A stretch of DNA of 64,000 bases from Novisyntrophococcus fermenticellae (GCF_018866245.1 NZ_CP076458.1:1674001-1738000), one strand, 5' to 3'; counted from the first letter of the stretch, positions 37,159 through 46,701 are shown. Program-made: numbers and translations. Notes: generated by a model not told the origin, from the sequence alone.

Positions 37159-37423
37159 ATGGATGAATGATCCGAAACTTTCAGGTATCGACCCTTCAAA
37201 GCTGGCTATGCTTCAGGCACTTGCCAGCCAGGGGAGTCAAAAATCTCAAAATGATATGCTGCCATTTTTGATGGCCGTAGCCAATAACTCCCAAAAAAAG
37301 GGCATACAGTTTACACCCCAGGAAATGTCGATGATCGTTGATGTTATGAAAAAAAGAAGTTCACCGGGAGAGGCGGCAAAGATTGAACAGATGTTGAACA
37401 TGATGCGTATGATGAATCGGTGA
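37151..37423 (+). CDS. small Met-rich helical protein, partner of the preceding gene
   Basis: The 90-residue protein starts MNEWMNDPKLSGIDPSKLAM and ends in IEQMLNMMRMMNR. It appears wholly helical and unusually rich in methionine, without cysteine or membrane segments. AGGAGG lies nine bases before the ATG, inside the end of the upstream gene. Coupling and shared Met richness suggest the two proteins work together. The family is not recognised. Confidence 0.75.
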   Translation: MNEWMNDPKLSGIDPSKLAMLQALASQGSQKSQNDMLPFLMAVANNSQKKGIQFTPQEMSMIVDVMKKRSSPGEAAKIEQMLNMMRMMNR

Positions 37424-37437
37424 TACACCATAAAACA

Positions 37438-37481
37438 GTTACTACTCAGCCATAAATCCTATCCCATGGCTGAGTAGTAAC
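37438..37481 (-). terminator. terminator using the last codons of pncC
   Basis: GTTACTACTCAGCCAT and ATGGCTGAGTAGTAAC pair perfectly over 16 bases with a 12-base loop, and TGTTTT follows on the minus strand. One arm (37466-37481) encodes residues near the C-terminus of PncC, so stop codon and loop coincide. It can also stop transcripts arriving from the plus strand. Confidence 0.7.
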
Positions 37482-37977
37482 CAACGATACATTCCCGTAA
37501 AAGGGTTAAGGTGCAGACCACCGACTGCTCCCGAATCTGCATCCTGCTTCCGGTAAGGTGAAGCTCTTTTATTGTAGTTTCTCCTTTACAGCAGCATCCA
37601 ATATAAACCAGACCCACTGGTTTTTCTTTGGTTCCGCCTCCGGGTCCGGCGATTCCGGTTACGGATACAGCAATGTCGGTTCCGGTTCTTTTAACGGCTC
37701 CTTCTGCCATCTCGCGGGCAGTCTGTTCGCTGACCGCACCGAATTGGTTCAATGTCTCATTTCGGACGCCTGCCAGATGATGTTTGGCTTCGTTGGAATA
37801 CGTAACAAATCCCTGCATAAAAACATCCGAAGCACCCGGAACGTTGACGATTCGAGCAGATATAGCACCACCTGTACATGATTCCACCGTCGTCAATGTA
37901 AGCTTTTTTTCTTTCATAAGCCTGACCACGGACATCTCCAGTGTTTCTTCTTCATCCCCTGTACGATCTTCAGGCAT
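37459..37977 (-). CDS. pncC: nicotinamide-nucleotide amidase (CinA C-terminal family)
   Basis: The 172-residue stand-alone CinA C-terminal domain deamidates nicotinamide mononucleotide in pyridine nucleotide salvage. Family motifs are TVESCTGGAISARIV, GFVTYSNEAKHHLAGV and VTGIAGPGGGTKEKPVG. The ATG at 37977 has GGAGG 11 bases upstream. It ends the yicC-to-pncC run. The enzyme activity is inferred from family. Confidence 0.92.
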   Translation of the reverse strand: MPEDRTGDEEETLEMSVVRLMKEKKLTLTTVESCTGGAISARIVNVPGASDVFMQGFVTYSNEAKHHLAGVRNETLNQFGAVSEQTAREMAEGAVKRTGTDIAVSVTGIAGPGGGTKEKPVGLVYIGCCCKGETTIKELHLTGSRMQIREQSVVCTLTLLRECIVGYYSAMG

Positions 37978-38008
37978 GAATCCCTGTTCCTCCTTTCAGG
38001 ATTTCATA

Positions 38009-38548
38009 TTAATCCTGCATGTTAAAAACCTGTTTATTTTTTGCCAGATAATCAACCAATGATATTACAGTCAAAATAGTCGCAATCACAATCAATATTG
38101 TTTCAATCACAGAAAATGCCCCGCCAAAATCTGCAATAAGCAGGATAATCATCATCATCTGGCTGACAGTCTTTAACTTCCCCCACCAGCTGGCTGCAAT
38201 TACGATACCATTATCAGAAGCCACCAGGCGGAAGCCACTGATGATAAATTCACGGGAAATAATGATAATCACAACCCAGGAAGGTAGTTTTCCCAGTTCA
38301 ATCAGGCAAATCATGGCCGAGCAGACAAGCAGTTTATCCGCCAGAGGATCCATAAATTTTCCAAAGTTAGTAACTAAATTATCTCTTCTCGCCAGATAGC
38401 CATCCAGCAGATCCGTAAGACTGGCTACGATGAATATGACAAGGGCAATCCACTTGTGGCTGTCTCCGCCAATCGGTACCAGCATGAACAGAACAAAAAA
38501 AGGAATCATAATAATGCGTAAAAGAGTCAGTTTATTCGGTGTATTCAT
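38009..38548 (-). CDS. pgsA: CDP-diacylglycerol--glycerol-3-phosphate 3-phosphatidyltransferase
   Basis: The 179-residue polytopic membrane enzyme makes phosphatidylglycerol phosphate. The CDP-alcohol phosphotransferase motif is complete (LLDGYLARRDNLVTNFGKFMDPLADK, with the three aspartates). The ATG at 38548 lies eight bases after GGAGA and overlaps the end of rimO by 17 bases. pgsA next to rimO and cinA-type genes is a common Firmicutes order. Confidence 0.95.
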   Translation of the reverse strand: MNTPNKLTLLRIIMIPFFVLFMLVPIGGDSHKWIALVIFIVASLTDLLDGYLARRDNLVTNFGKFMDPLADKLLVCSAMICLIELGKLPSWVVIIIISREFIISGFRLVASDNGIVIAASWWGKLKTVSQMMMIILLIADFGGAFSVIETILIVIATILTVISLVDYLAKNKQVFNMQD

Positions 38549-39869
38549 CAGCAATCTCTCCTATCAGATCATATTCCAGCGAACCGGTAATTCTAGCCTT
38601 TACAAAATCCCCGGTAACAAGATTTTCGGTGGTATTCAAAAACAGATAGCCATCCACTGACGGCGCATCCGCATAAGTGCGGGCAACGTAAGCATCTTCA
38701 TCCGCCACCTTCCCCTCTATCACGGCAAGCAGAACCTGGCCCACCTTGTTTTTCCCTGTTTCCAAGGAAATATCCTGCTGCAGTTCCATCAGCTCCGCCT
38801 GACGGTTCAGTTTTACTTCTTCGTCAATCTGATTTCCCATATCGGCTGCCGGCGTATCCTCTTCCGGAGAATAAGTGAACACGCCAAGCCGGTCAAATTT
38901 TATCTCCTGAACAAAATCCATAAGTTCTTCATGCTGTTTCTTCGTCTCTCCCGGAAAGCCCGTAATCAATGTGGTTCGAAGAGCAATATCCGGTATTTCC
39001 TCTCTTAAGTTCTGAACGATGCCGGTCAGTTCCTGTCTGGTGGTTCTTCGTCCCATACGCTTAAGAATCGTATCCGAAGCATGTTGAATGGGAATATCCA
39101 GATAATGGCAGACTTTGGGTTCCTCTTTTATGACCTGAATCATTTCAGGATAAATCTCCTCCGGATAACAATACAGGATCCTGATCCAGCGGATTCCTTT
39201 TATTTCACATAACTTCTTCAGCAAAACATGGAGGGATTTCTTACCATAGATATCTTTTCCATATAGTGTGGTTTCCTGAGCCACCAGAATCAGTTCCCTG
39301 ACGCCGGCATCGGCCAGCTGCCGTGCTTCTTCAATAAGTTTTTCCACAGGTACACTGCGATAACCTCCGCGAAGTTTAGGAATAATACAGTAGGTACAAT
39401 GCTTATCGCAACCTTCAGCAATCTTCAGATACTCATAACTGCCGCCTGTCGTAATGGTGCGTTTCGCATTCACTTCCGGTATTCCTTCCAGAAGCCGGTA
39501 ATTTTCATATCCGTTCCCCTGCAGTACTTCATCTATAGCTTCCACGATTCTGTCGTAGCTGTTAGTCCCCAATATGGCATCAACTTCCGGTATTTCATCC
39601 GGTATTTCATCCTGATAACGCTGCGCCATACATCCGGTTACAATCAGTGCCTTGCAGGAACCACTTTTTTTATACTCTGCCATTTCCAGAATGTTTGCGA
39701 TACTTTCTTCTTTTGCATCATTGATAAAACAGCAGGTATTGACAACGATGATATCCGCCTTTGTCTCATCGTCTGTGATGCTGTGTCCATGTTGGGTCAA
39801 TAACCCCAGCATGCGTTCTGAATCCACCAGGTTCTTATCACAACCAAGTGAAATAAAAAATACTTGCAT
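38532..39869 (-). CDS. rimO: ribosomal protein S12 methylthiotransferase
   Basis: The 445-residue radical SAM enzyme thiomethylates an aspartate of ribosomal protein S12. The N-terminal MTTase domain has cysteines in LGCDKNLVDSE, NTCCFI and CMAQR for one cluster. The radical SAM motif CDKHCTYC binds the second. A C-terminal TRAM domain ends the protein. AAGGAG precedes the ATG. Confidence 0.95.
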   Translation of the reverse strand: MQVFFISLGCDKNLVDSERMLGLLTQHGHSITDDETKADIIVVNTCCFINDAKEESIANILEMAEYKKSGSCKALIVTGCMAQRYQDEIPDEIPEVDAILGTNSYDRIVEAIDEVLQGNGYENYRLLEGIPEVNAKRTITTGGSYEYLKIAEGCDKHCTYCIIPKLRGGYRSVPVEKLIEEARQLADAGVRELILVAQETTLYGKDIYGKKSLHVLLKKLCEIKGIRWIRILYCYPEEIYPEMIQVIKEEPKVCHYLDIPIQHASDTILKRMGRRTTRQELTGIVQNLREEIPDIALRTTLITGFPGETKKQHEELMDFVQEIKFDRLGVFTYSPEEDTPAADMGNQIDEEVKLNRQAELMELQQDISLETGKNKVGQVLLAVIEGKVADEDAYVARTYADAPSVDGYLFLNTTENLVTGDFVKARITGSLEYDLIGEIADEYTE

Positions 39870-39883
39870 GTAAACTCCTTATT

Positions 39884-40267
39884 CTATTGTTCAGCCTCTC
39901 CGTTCTGTATTTCTTCCTGGATTTCAGCGACTTCATCTTTTGTATCTCCGGGATTAGATTCCTGGGTTCTGATTTCTTCAATAGTTTTCTCTTCGATTTT
40001 GGCTTCTTCAAATGCAAGCTCTTCTTCTATCTCGGATTCTCCATCTTTTACGATGTGGATATTTCCTTTGTATAGTTCTTCTACAGCAACGGATAATGGT
40101 TTTTTTTTACCTTGCCGTATGGAGGGTTTTGCACCGCCGATAATCTGTCTTGCACGCTTGCTGGTTGCAAGTACCACAGAATATCTGGAAGTGACAAGCG
40201 GAGCCTCGTCAATATCCAGTTCCGCATTAATGACCTCGATTAACTCTTTGTATGATGGATGTATCAT
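39884..40267 (-). CDS. rpoZ: RNA polymerase omega subunit with long acidic tail
   Basis: The first 65 residues match RpoZ (HPSYKELIEVINAELDIDEAPLVTSRYSVVLATSKRARQI), which helps beta-prime fold and assemble. The position next to gmk is the classic one. The protein has 127 residues, longer than the usual 65-90, because of a Glu-rich tail (about 70-127). GGGAGG lies upstream, and the stop is close to rimO. Confidence 0.93.
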   Translation of the reverse strand: MIHPSYKELIEVINAELDIDEAPLVTSRYSVVLATSKRARQIIGGAKPSIRQGKKKPLSVAVEELYKGNIHIVKDGESEIEEELAFEEAKIEEKTIEEIRTQESNPGDTKDEVAEIQEEIQNGEAEQ

Positions 40268-40268
40268 C

Positions 40269-40895
40269 TTAAAAATCCTCCCTTTTCAACTCATCTTGTA
40301 TCCTGGTTATAAATTGTGACTGGTGGCGGCTGGTTTCGTGCTGAATCTGTATAATCTGGTGAATATTGGAAACACAGGCATCAATCTCATCATTGATTAC
40401 AATATAGTCATATCTTTCCATCTCTTCGGATTCTTCCGCTGCTCTGTGTAATCTGCCCTGAATCTGATCCGTAGTCTCTGTACCCCTGCCCTTTAGCCGG
40501 CTGACTAGCGCTCCGGCACTTGGAGGTGTAATAAATAACAATAATGCATCAGGAAACTGCTCTTTTACATGAAGAGCTCCCTGAATCTCGATTTCCAGAA
40601 TTACATCTTTTCCAGCGTTCAATTGTTCCTCTACATATGCTTTGGGTGTTCCATAGTAATTATCTACATACTTTGCATATTCAATAAATGAATCTTCGCT
40701 TATCATCTGCTTAAATTCTGAAATGCTTTTGAAAAAATAATGCACACCATCCTGTTCCCCGTCCCTCGGTCTGCGGGTTGTTGCAGAAATTGATAATGCA
40801 TAATTATTATACATGGAAAGAAGTTTTTTAATTACGGTTCCTTTCCCTGCTCCTGAAAAACCGGAAACCACAACCAAAATACCTTTGTTAAACAT
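40269..40895 (-). CDS. gmk: guanylate kinase
   Basis: The 208-residue enzyme phosphorylates GMP to GDP. P-loop [13 protein letters not shown] is at residues 8-20, and [21 protein letters not shown] is the GMP-binding region. The start overlaps the end of remA by 8 bases, and AGGAAG provides the ribosome site. Confidence 0.97.
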   Translation of the reverse strand: MFNKGILVVVSGFSGAGKGTVIKKLLSMYNNYALSISATTRRPRDGEQDGVHYFFKSISEFKQMISEDSFIEYAKYVDNYYGTPKAYVEEQLNAGKDVILEIEIQGALHVKEQFPDALLLFITPPSAGALVSRLKGRGTETTDQIQGRLHRAAEESEEMERYDYIVINDEIDACVSNIHQIIQIQHETSRHQSQFITRIQDELKREDF

Positions 40896-41163
40896 CTGTC
40901 TCTTCCTTCTCTTCTAAAATATACGTATCGCGATTAAAGCGCTTACTTATGGTTTCTGTCTGAAGCGCAGACAGTATAATCAGATCTTCACCGGTTATGA
41001 TTACTGCTTTCGTTCTTCTTCCCTGTGTGGCATCAATCACACGTCCTTCTTCTTTTGCGTGAGCAATCAGACGTTTGACCGGAGCCGCCTCCGGATTTAC
41101 AACAGCCACGATTTTTTCGGAATTAACCACATTTCCAAATCCTATATTTACCAGTTTAGCCAA
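40888..41163 (-). CDS. remA: RemA/DUF370 family DNA-binding regulator
   Basis: The 91-residue protein matches the RemA family ([30 protein letters not shown] and [27 protein letters not shown]). In B. subtilis RemA activates biofilm matrix and osmoprotection genes, and lies in the same order between yicC (yloC) and gmk. The target in this organism is unknown. Confidence 0.93.
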   Translation of the reverse strand: MAKLVNIGFGNVVNSEKIVAVVNPEAAPVKRLIAHAKEEGRVIDATQGRRTKAVIITGEDLIILSALQTETISKRFNRDTYILEEKEETDV

Positions 41164-41174
41164 TGTTTTTCACC

Positions 41175-42053
41175 TTATTCTATATTCTGAATCTGTTCAC
41201 GGACTTTTTCAATTTCTGTTTTTAATTCAATCGCAATATTTGAAGTTTCAAGATCATTCGCCTTGGAGAGTATGGTGTTGGCTTCCCGGTTCATCTCCTG
41301 AGCGATAAAATCAAGTTTTCTGCCGACTCCATCTCCCGTCTTTAAAACGGACTTCATGTTCTCTATATGGCTGCGCAGGCGGACGGTTTCTTCGTCTGTA
41401 CAGATCTTATCTGCAAACAGTATGACTTCTGCTGCAATTCTGCTGTCCTCTATCTGTGTATCTGCAAGGAGTTCTTTTGTTTTCTGCTCAAGTTTTTCTC
41501 TGTACTCCTCCATAATCAGCGGAAAACGGGTTTCAATCTGTCCCACATTCGCAAGCATCTGATCCAGCTTTGCAGTTAAATCAGCTTTAAGATTCTCACC
41601 CTCCAGATTTCTGGAAGCCGCAAACTGCCTGCCTGCCTCCGTCAAAGCCTTTTCAAGCAGGCACCATAGCTCTTTTTCATCCACCGGCTGTTCTTCCATG
41701 GAAAACACCTCCGGTAAGGCTATGAGTCCGCGTACCGTCACATCATTCTTCAAATGAAATTCTTCTTCCATCTGTGAACAATATTCCAAATACTTTTTCG
41801 TCAGATCCCTGTTATATTTCAGGGAGACATTATTTCCGGAAAAATCTTCATATGTAATAAAAACGTCAATTTTGCCACGCTGCATATAATTCTTCAGCGT
41901 GGTTCGTATCGCATTTTCAAAAAAACTCAGCTTTTTTGGCATCTTGATATTAAAGTCCAGATATCTGTGATTGACAGACTTTATTTCTACTACAAATCTG
42001 GTATCCGAATCCTGAACCTCAGAACGCCCGAAGCCGGTCATGCTGTTAATCAT
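41175..42053 (-). CDS. yicC: YicC family endoribonuclease-like protein
   Basis: The 292-residue protein starts INSMTGFGRSEV and ends in LKTEIEKVREQIQNIE, both standard for YicC/YloC. E. coli YicC has been reported as an RNase acting on small RNA; the role here is unproven. It opens the operon yicC-remA-gmk-rpoZ-rimO-pgsA-pncC behind a strong promoter. AGGAGG is upstream of the ATG. Confidence 0.94.
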   Translation of the reverse strand: MINSMTGFGRSEVQDSDTRFVVEIKSVNHRYLDFNIKMPKKLSFFENAIRTTLKNYMQRGKIDVFITYEDFSGNNVSLKYNRDLTKKYLEYCSQMEEEFHLKNDVTVRGLIALPEVFSMEEQPVDEKELWCLLEKALTEAGRQFAASRNLEGENLKADLTAKLDQMLANVGQIETRFPLIMEEYREKLEQKTKELLADTQIEDSRIAAEVILFADKICTDEETVRLRSHIENMKSVLKTGDGVGRKLDFIAQEMNREANTILSKANDLETSNIAIELKTEIEKVREQIQNIE

Positions 42054-42116
42054 AAGCCCTCCTGTCCGCTATGAGCGATGCACTTTTAGGTTTATCCCAT
42101 TTATGCATACATGTTT

Positions 42117-42145
42117 ATTATACGCGTTTGACCTATGCACGTCAA
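42117..42145 (-). promoter_or_regulatory. promoter of the yicC operon
   Basis: Minus strand: -35 TTGACG (42140-42145), 17-base spacer, consensus -10 TATAAT (42117-42122). Confidence 0.7.
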
Positions 42146-42193
42146 ATCCTTTTTACCAGTTTTCTTCAACCGTTTTCTTCCACGCGGCGGGCA

Positions 42194-42222
42194 TTGACAT
42201 GAACCCTATAATTCAGTAAGAT
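42194..42222 (+). promoter_or_regulatory. rqcH promoter
   Basis: -35 TTGACA (42194-42199), 17-base spacer, -10 TAAGAT (42217-42222), 29 bases before the start codon. It diverges from the yicC promoter. Confidence 0.6.
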
Positions 42223-42251
42223 AAAGACAAACATTGACAAGGAGTATTACC

Positions 42252-43994
42252 ATGGCATTTGATGGAATTACGATCGCGGCTGTACGCGCTGAATTAGAAA
42301 ATAAAATAGTTGGTGGAAAAATCAATAAAATCGCCCAGCCGGAGGCTGACGAACTGATTCTTACGGTAAAAAATAACCGGACACAGTATCGCCTGCTGCT
42401 CTCGGCCAACGCTTCTCTTCCGCTGATTTATTTAACGGAAAGTAACAAATTAAGCCCCATGACAGCACCTAATTTCTGCATGCTTCTGCGGAAACATATC
42501 GGGAGTGGAAAAATCCTGTCCGTCACCCAGCCGTCACTGGAACGTGTACTTGTCTTTGACATTGAACATCTAAACGAACTGGGGGATATCTGCCGTAAAA
42601 AACTTATGGTGGAAATCATGGGCAAACATAGCAACATCATCTTCTGCAGCGAAGATGACAGGATCATTGACAGCATTAAACACGTCTCAGCAAATATGAG
42701 TTCCGTACGAGAGGTCCTGCCCGGGCGGGCGTACTTTATCCCTGAAACGCAGAATAAAAAGAACCCATATACGATATCGGAGACAGAATTTAAGCAGTCT
42801 GTTCTCTCAAAACCGATGTCTTGTGCCAAGGCACTTTACACTTCAATTACAGGACTTAGCCCAGTCATGGGAGAGGAAATCTGTTACCGGGCTAAGATTG
42901 AAGGCGGGCTTCCCGCAGATGCATTGGATGAAATCTCCCGTGAGCATCTTTACCATACATTTATGCGTCTTATGGAAGATGTCAGCCAGAAAGAATTCCG
43001 GCCCAATATCATCTATGAGGAGCAGGAGCCTGTAGAATATGCCGCACTGCAGCTGACGCAGTACGGTGATTTTAAATCGCAGGGGTTTGACAGTATCAGT
43101 CAGGTACTGGAGCAGTATTATGCGATGAAAAACCGTATCAGCCGCATCCGTCAGAAGTCCGTTGATTTACGGAAGGTGGTAACTACCGCTCTGGAACGTA
43201 ATGTCAAAAAGCTGAACATTCAGGAAAAGCAGATGGCAGATACAAAGAAGAAGGATAAGTATCGAATCTACGGAGAGCTTTTGAATACTTATGGCTATGA
43301 GACCGAACAGGGGGCAAAATCCCTGGAGGCACTGAACTACTATACCGGTGAGCTGATCACAATTCCCTTGGATGAAACGCTGAACCCCTCTGAAAATGCA
43401 AAAAAATATTTCGAACGTTATAATAAGCTGAAAAGAACTGCGGAAGCACTGGATGTTCAGTTGGGAGAAACCCGGGAGGAAATCTCTCATCTGGAATCTG
43501 TCCGTACATCACTGGATATTGCTCTGGAGGAAGAGGATCTGGTGCAGATTAAGGAAGAATTAGTTTCCAATGGTTACATCCGCAGAAAAGGGCCTGCGGG
43601 AAAAAGGGTCAAAATCACGTCCCGCCCCTTCCACTATATATCCTCCGACGGTTATGATATCTATGTGGGAAAAAATAACATCCAGAATGAGGAGTTATCT
43701 TTTAAGCTTGCAACAGGCAATGACTGGTGGTTTCATGCAAAGGGATGCCCCGGTTCCCACGTAATCGTCAAGTGCGGTCCGGATGGAGAGATGCCGGACC
43801 GCACCTTTGAAGAGGCCGGCCGTCTTGCCGCCTATTACTCCGGGAACAAGACAGCTCCTAAGGTTGAGATTGACTATACGCAGAAAAAGAATCTGAGGAA
43901 GCCAGGCGGCTCCAAGCCCGGATTCGTCGTGTACTATACGAACTACTCACTTCATATTGAACCCGATATCACAGGTATCCGTCAGATTAATTAA
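42252..43994 (+). CDS. rqcH: ribosome quality control protein RqcH (NFACT family)
   Basis: The 580-residue protein has an NFACT-N domain (AFDGITIAAVRAELENKIVGGKI), a helix-hairpin-helix segment, a long coiled coil (about 280-430) and the NFACT-R domain (YVGKNNIQNEELSFKLATGNDWWFHA). RqcH binds stalled 50S subunits and recruits tRNA(Ala) to add alanine tails that mark the nascent chain for degradation. Older annotations call it fibronectin-binding protein. The ATG at 42252 is seven bases after AGGAG. Confidence 0.94.
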   Translation: MAFDGITIAAVRAELENKIVGGKINKIAQPEADELILTVKNNRTQYRLLLSANASLPLIYLTESNKLSPMTAPNFCMLLRKHIGSGKILSVTQPSLERVLVFDIEHLNELGDICRKKLMVEIMGKHSNIIFCSEDDRIIDSIKHVSANMSSVREVLPGRAYFIPETQNKKNPYTISETEFKQSVLSKPMSCAKALYTSITGLSPVMGEEICYRAKIEGGLPADALDEISREHLYHTFMRLMEDVSQKEFRPNIIYEEQEPVEYAALQLTQYGDFKSQGFDSISQVLEQYYAMKNRISRIRQKSVDLRKVVTTALERNVKKLNIQEKQMADTKKKDKYRIYGELLNTYGYETEQGAKSLEALNYYTGELITIPLDETLNPSENAKKYFERYNKLKRTAEALDVQLGETREEISHLESVRTSLDIALEEEDLVQIKEELVSNGYIRRKGPAGKRVKITSRPFHYISSDGYDIYVGKNNIQNEELSFKLATGNDWWFHAKGCPGSHVIVKCGPDGEMPDRTFEEAGRLAAYYSGNKTAPKVEIDYTQKKNLRKPGGSKPGFVVYYTNYSLHIEPDITGIRQIN

Positions 43995-44195
43995 CAGACC
44001 GGAAACGTTTATACTGGATTGCTAACAATTAAGTAACATATTCATCCAAAAGAATTCATAAAGATTTTAATTTTTTCTTTGGTATCCTATGTTATAATTA
44101 TCCAATGATTTGGCACCATATATCATGTATAATACCAGGGTCAAAAGGTCATGCTTTACATGCCTGTCTGACATCATCATACAAGAGGAGTTCTA

Positions 44196-46649
44196 ATGAA
44201 GAGAAAAATAAAGGAAATTCGCGATGAACATACAGAGAGACTTCCAACCACCCGCTATACCGCAGATCCTGCCGTAGGACTTACGGCAGCTCAGGCGGAA
44301 GAATATATGCAGAACGGTTGGACAAACAGGGCGGTCGAACCACCCTCAAAGACAGTTTCCGAAATCATTCAAAGCAACGTATTTACTTATTTCAATTTGA
44401 TTTTTATTATTATTGCTGTTCTGCTTATTATTGTTGGTTCTTTCAAGGATCTGACATTTCTTCCGGTTGTTATCTGTAACACCCTGATTGGGATTATTCA
44501 GGAAATACGGGCAAAAAAAACTTTGGATAGGTTATCCGTATTAAATGCTCCAAAGGCAAAAGTAATACGGGGTGGAGAACAGACAGAGATTGCGGCAGAG
44601 CAGCTGGTTCTCGATGATATTGTGGTTTTTAGTGCCGGGAATCAGATCTGTGCCGATGCTGTCGTACTTGACGGAGAGGTTTCGGTCAATGAGTCTCTGC
44701 TGACCGGAGAAGCAGATGAAATCACAAAAAAAACCGGTGATGAACTGATGTCAGGAAGCTTTATTGTATCCGGCAGCTGTCATGCCAGGCTGGACAAGGT
44801 AGGGGCGGATTCCTATATTTCCAGACTGACTCTGGAGGCCAAAGCTGTCAAAGATGGTGAACAGTCCGAGATGATCCGTTCCTTGAATAAGTTGGTAAAG
44901 GCTGTGGGAATAATTATCATTCCGATTGGATTTCTGTTATTTTCCCAGCAGTTTTTTTTATCACATGAAACATTCCGCAATAGTATTATTTCTATGGTGG
45001 CTGCCATTATCGGTATGATTCCGGAAGGACTTTATCTTCTGGCCAGCGTGGCTCTCGCAGTGAGTGTCATGCGCCTCGCCGGTAAAAAGGTACTTGTTCA
45101 TGATATGAAGTGTATTGAGACACTCGCCCGTGTCGATGTACTGTGTGTGGACAAAACCGGAACCATTACAGAAAATACCATGCAAGTGAGTGACATCCTT
45201 GCAACAGATCAGTTTGACGCCGAACATATGCCATCATTGATGGAGATGGTCAGTGATTTTGCCGCCGCCATGTCAAACGACAATATTACGATGGAAGCTT
45301 TGAAGAGCTACTTTACTACTCCGGGAGCAAGCGTACCGGTATCCACGACTTCATTTTCTTCTGCTTACAAGTACAGCAGTGTTTCCTTTTCAGATGCATG
45401 TTACGTTCTCGGTGCTCCCGAATTTGTCTTAAGGGATGATTATGAAAGCTGCAAAGAACAGATTGAGGAAGAAGGGGCTAAGGGATATCGTGTTCTTGTC
45501 TTCGGCTCCTATGATGGTACGGCTGACGGAAAAGAACTGACCGGGAAAGTCAAGCCTTTGGGGCTCATCCTGCTTTCCAATCCGATTCGTAAGGAGGCAC
45601 CGGAAACCTTCCGGTATTTTGCGGAACAGGGTGTGGAAATCAAAGTTATCTCAGGGGATAATCCTGTGACAGTTTCAGAGGTTGCCAAGCAGGCCGGCAT
45701 CGCAGATGCTGAAAAGTATGTTGATGCCTCCACTTTAAAAGACGAGGGAGATATCCAAAAGGCGATGCTCCAATATACGGTCTTCGGACGTGTGACACCT
45801 GATCAGAAGCGCCAATTCGTTCAGGCTTTGAAGGGAGCCGGAAAGACTGTCGCCATGACCGGGGATGGGGTGAATGATGTTCTTGCCTTAAAAGATGCAG
45901 ATTGTTCTGTGGCAATGGCCTCAGGAAGTGATGCAGCGGTACAGGCGGCACAGTTGGTTCTGCTGGATTCCAATTTTGCATGTATGCCTTCCGTCGTAAT
46001 GGAGGGACGGCGTGTGGTCAATAACATACAAAGGTCGGCAAGCCTGTTCTTGGTTAAAAATATTTTTTCGCTGCTAATGTCGTTATTTTCCGTGGTGTTT
46101 ATGCTGAACTATCCATTGGAGCCGTCACAGGTTTCCCTGATCAGTACGTTTACTATCGGAATCCCCGCATTTTTCCTTGCACTGCAGCCGAATAATAACA
46201 GAATCGAAGGACATTTTCTGACAAATGTACTGTTGAAGGCATTACCGGCTGGTCTGACCGATGTACTGGTAGTGGCCGCACTTGTAATTTTCGGTCAGGA
46301 ATTTGCAGTAAGTTCCATTGACATCTCCACGGCATGTACGATGCTTCTGGCAATCGTGGGATTTATGATTCTTTATAAAATAAGCCGTCCGATGAATCGG
46401 CTGCGCTGGATTATATGGCTCGGATCCATCGCAGGCCTTTTGATATGCAGTATCTATCTGGGGGACCTGTTTGGTATTTCGGGAATGTCTCCAAGATGTG
46501 TTATGCTGTTCCTTGTATTCTCTATTGCAACGGAACCTATCCTACGATACAGTATTATCGCTTTGGATTACATTCAAAAACAATGGAGACAGATAAGGGG
46601 GAAAATGAAGGGCAGACGTTCCCTTAAACATTTGTTTTCAAAATCTTAG
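44196..46649 (+). CDS. cation-translocating P-type ATPase, CtpE/PEGL type
   Basis: The 817-residue P-type pump has the phosphorylated Asp319 in DKTGTITENT, the actuator loop SLLTGEAD and the hinge GDGVNDVLALKDAD. Membrane segment 4 carries MIPEGLYLLASVALAVSV, the PEGL form seen in mycobacterial CtpE, a calcium uptake ATPase. About ten membrane segments are expected. AGAGGAG precedes the ATG. The ion is not certain; calcium or another divalent cation is most likely. A 201-base gap upstream has a TATAAT at 44093-44098 but no good -35. Confidence 0.9.
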   Translation: MKRKIKEIRDEHTERLPTTRYTADPAVGLTAAQAEEYMQNGWTNRAVEPPSKTVSEIIQSNVFTYFNLIFIIIAVLLIIVGSFKDLTFLPVVICNTLIGIIQEIRAKKTLDRLSVLNAPKAKVIRGGEQTEIAAEQLVLDDIVVFSAGNQICADAVVLDGEVSVNESLLTGEADEITKKTGDELMSGSFIVSGSCHARLDKVGADSYISRLTLEAKAVKDGEQSEMIRSLNKLVKAVGIIIIPIGFLLFSQQFFLSHETFRNSIISMVAAIIGMIPEGLYLLASVALAVSVMRLAGKKVLVHDMKCIETLARVDVLCVDKTGTITENTMQVSDILATDQFDAEHMPSLMEMVSDFAAAMSNDNITMEALKSYFTTPGASVPVSTTSFSSAYKYSSVSFSDACYVLGAPEFVLRDDYESCKEQIEEEGAKGYRVLVFGSYDGTADGKELTGKVKPLGLILLSNPIRKEAPETFRYFAEQGVEIKVISGDNPVTVSEVAKQAGIADAEKYVDASTLKDEGDIQKAMLQYTVFGRVTPDQKRQFVQALKGAGKTVAMTGDGVNDVLALKDADCSVAMASGSDAAVQAAQLVLLDSNFACMPSVVMEGRRVVNNIQRSASLFLVKNIFSLLMSLFSVVFMLNYPLEPSQVSLISTFTIGIPAFFLALQPNNNRIEGHFLTNVLLKALPAGLTDVLVVAALVIFGQEFAVSSIDISTACTMLLAIVGFMILYKISRPMNRLRWIIWLGSIAGLLICSIYLGDLFGISGMSPRCVMLFLVFSIATEPILRYSIIALDYIQKQWRQIRGKMKGRRSLKHLFSKS

Positions 46650-46701
46650 ATTATAGTCAGCTATGGGGTTATGCAACATCCGTATATTGGGGAGAATACA
46701 A

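Noticed and set aside
43995..44195. Promoter for the P-type ATPase
   Set aside because: TATAAT occurs at 44093-44098 and at 44128-44133, but neither has a -35 at suitable spacing, so no promoter is called.
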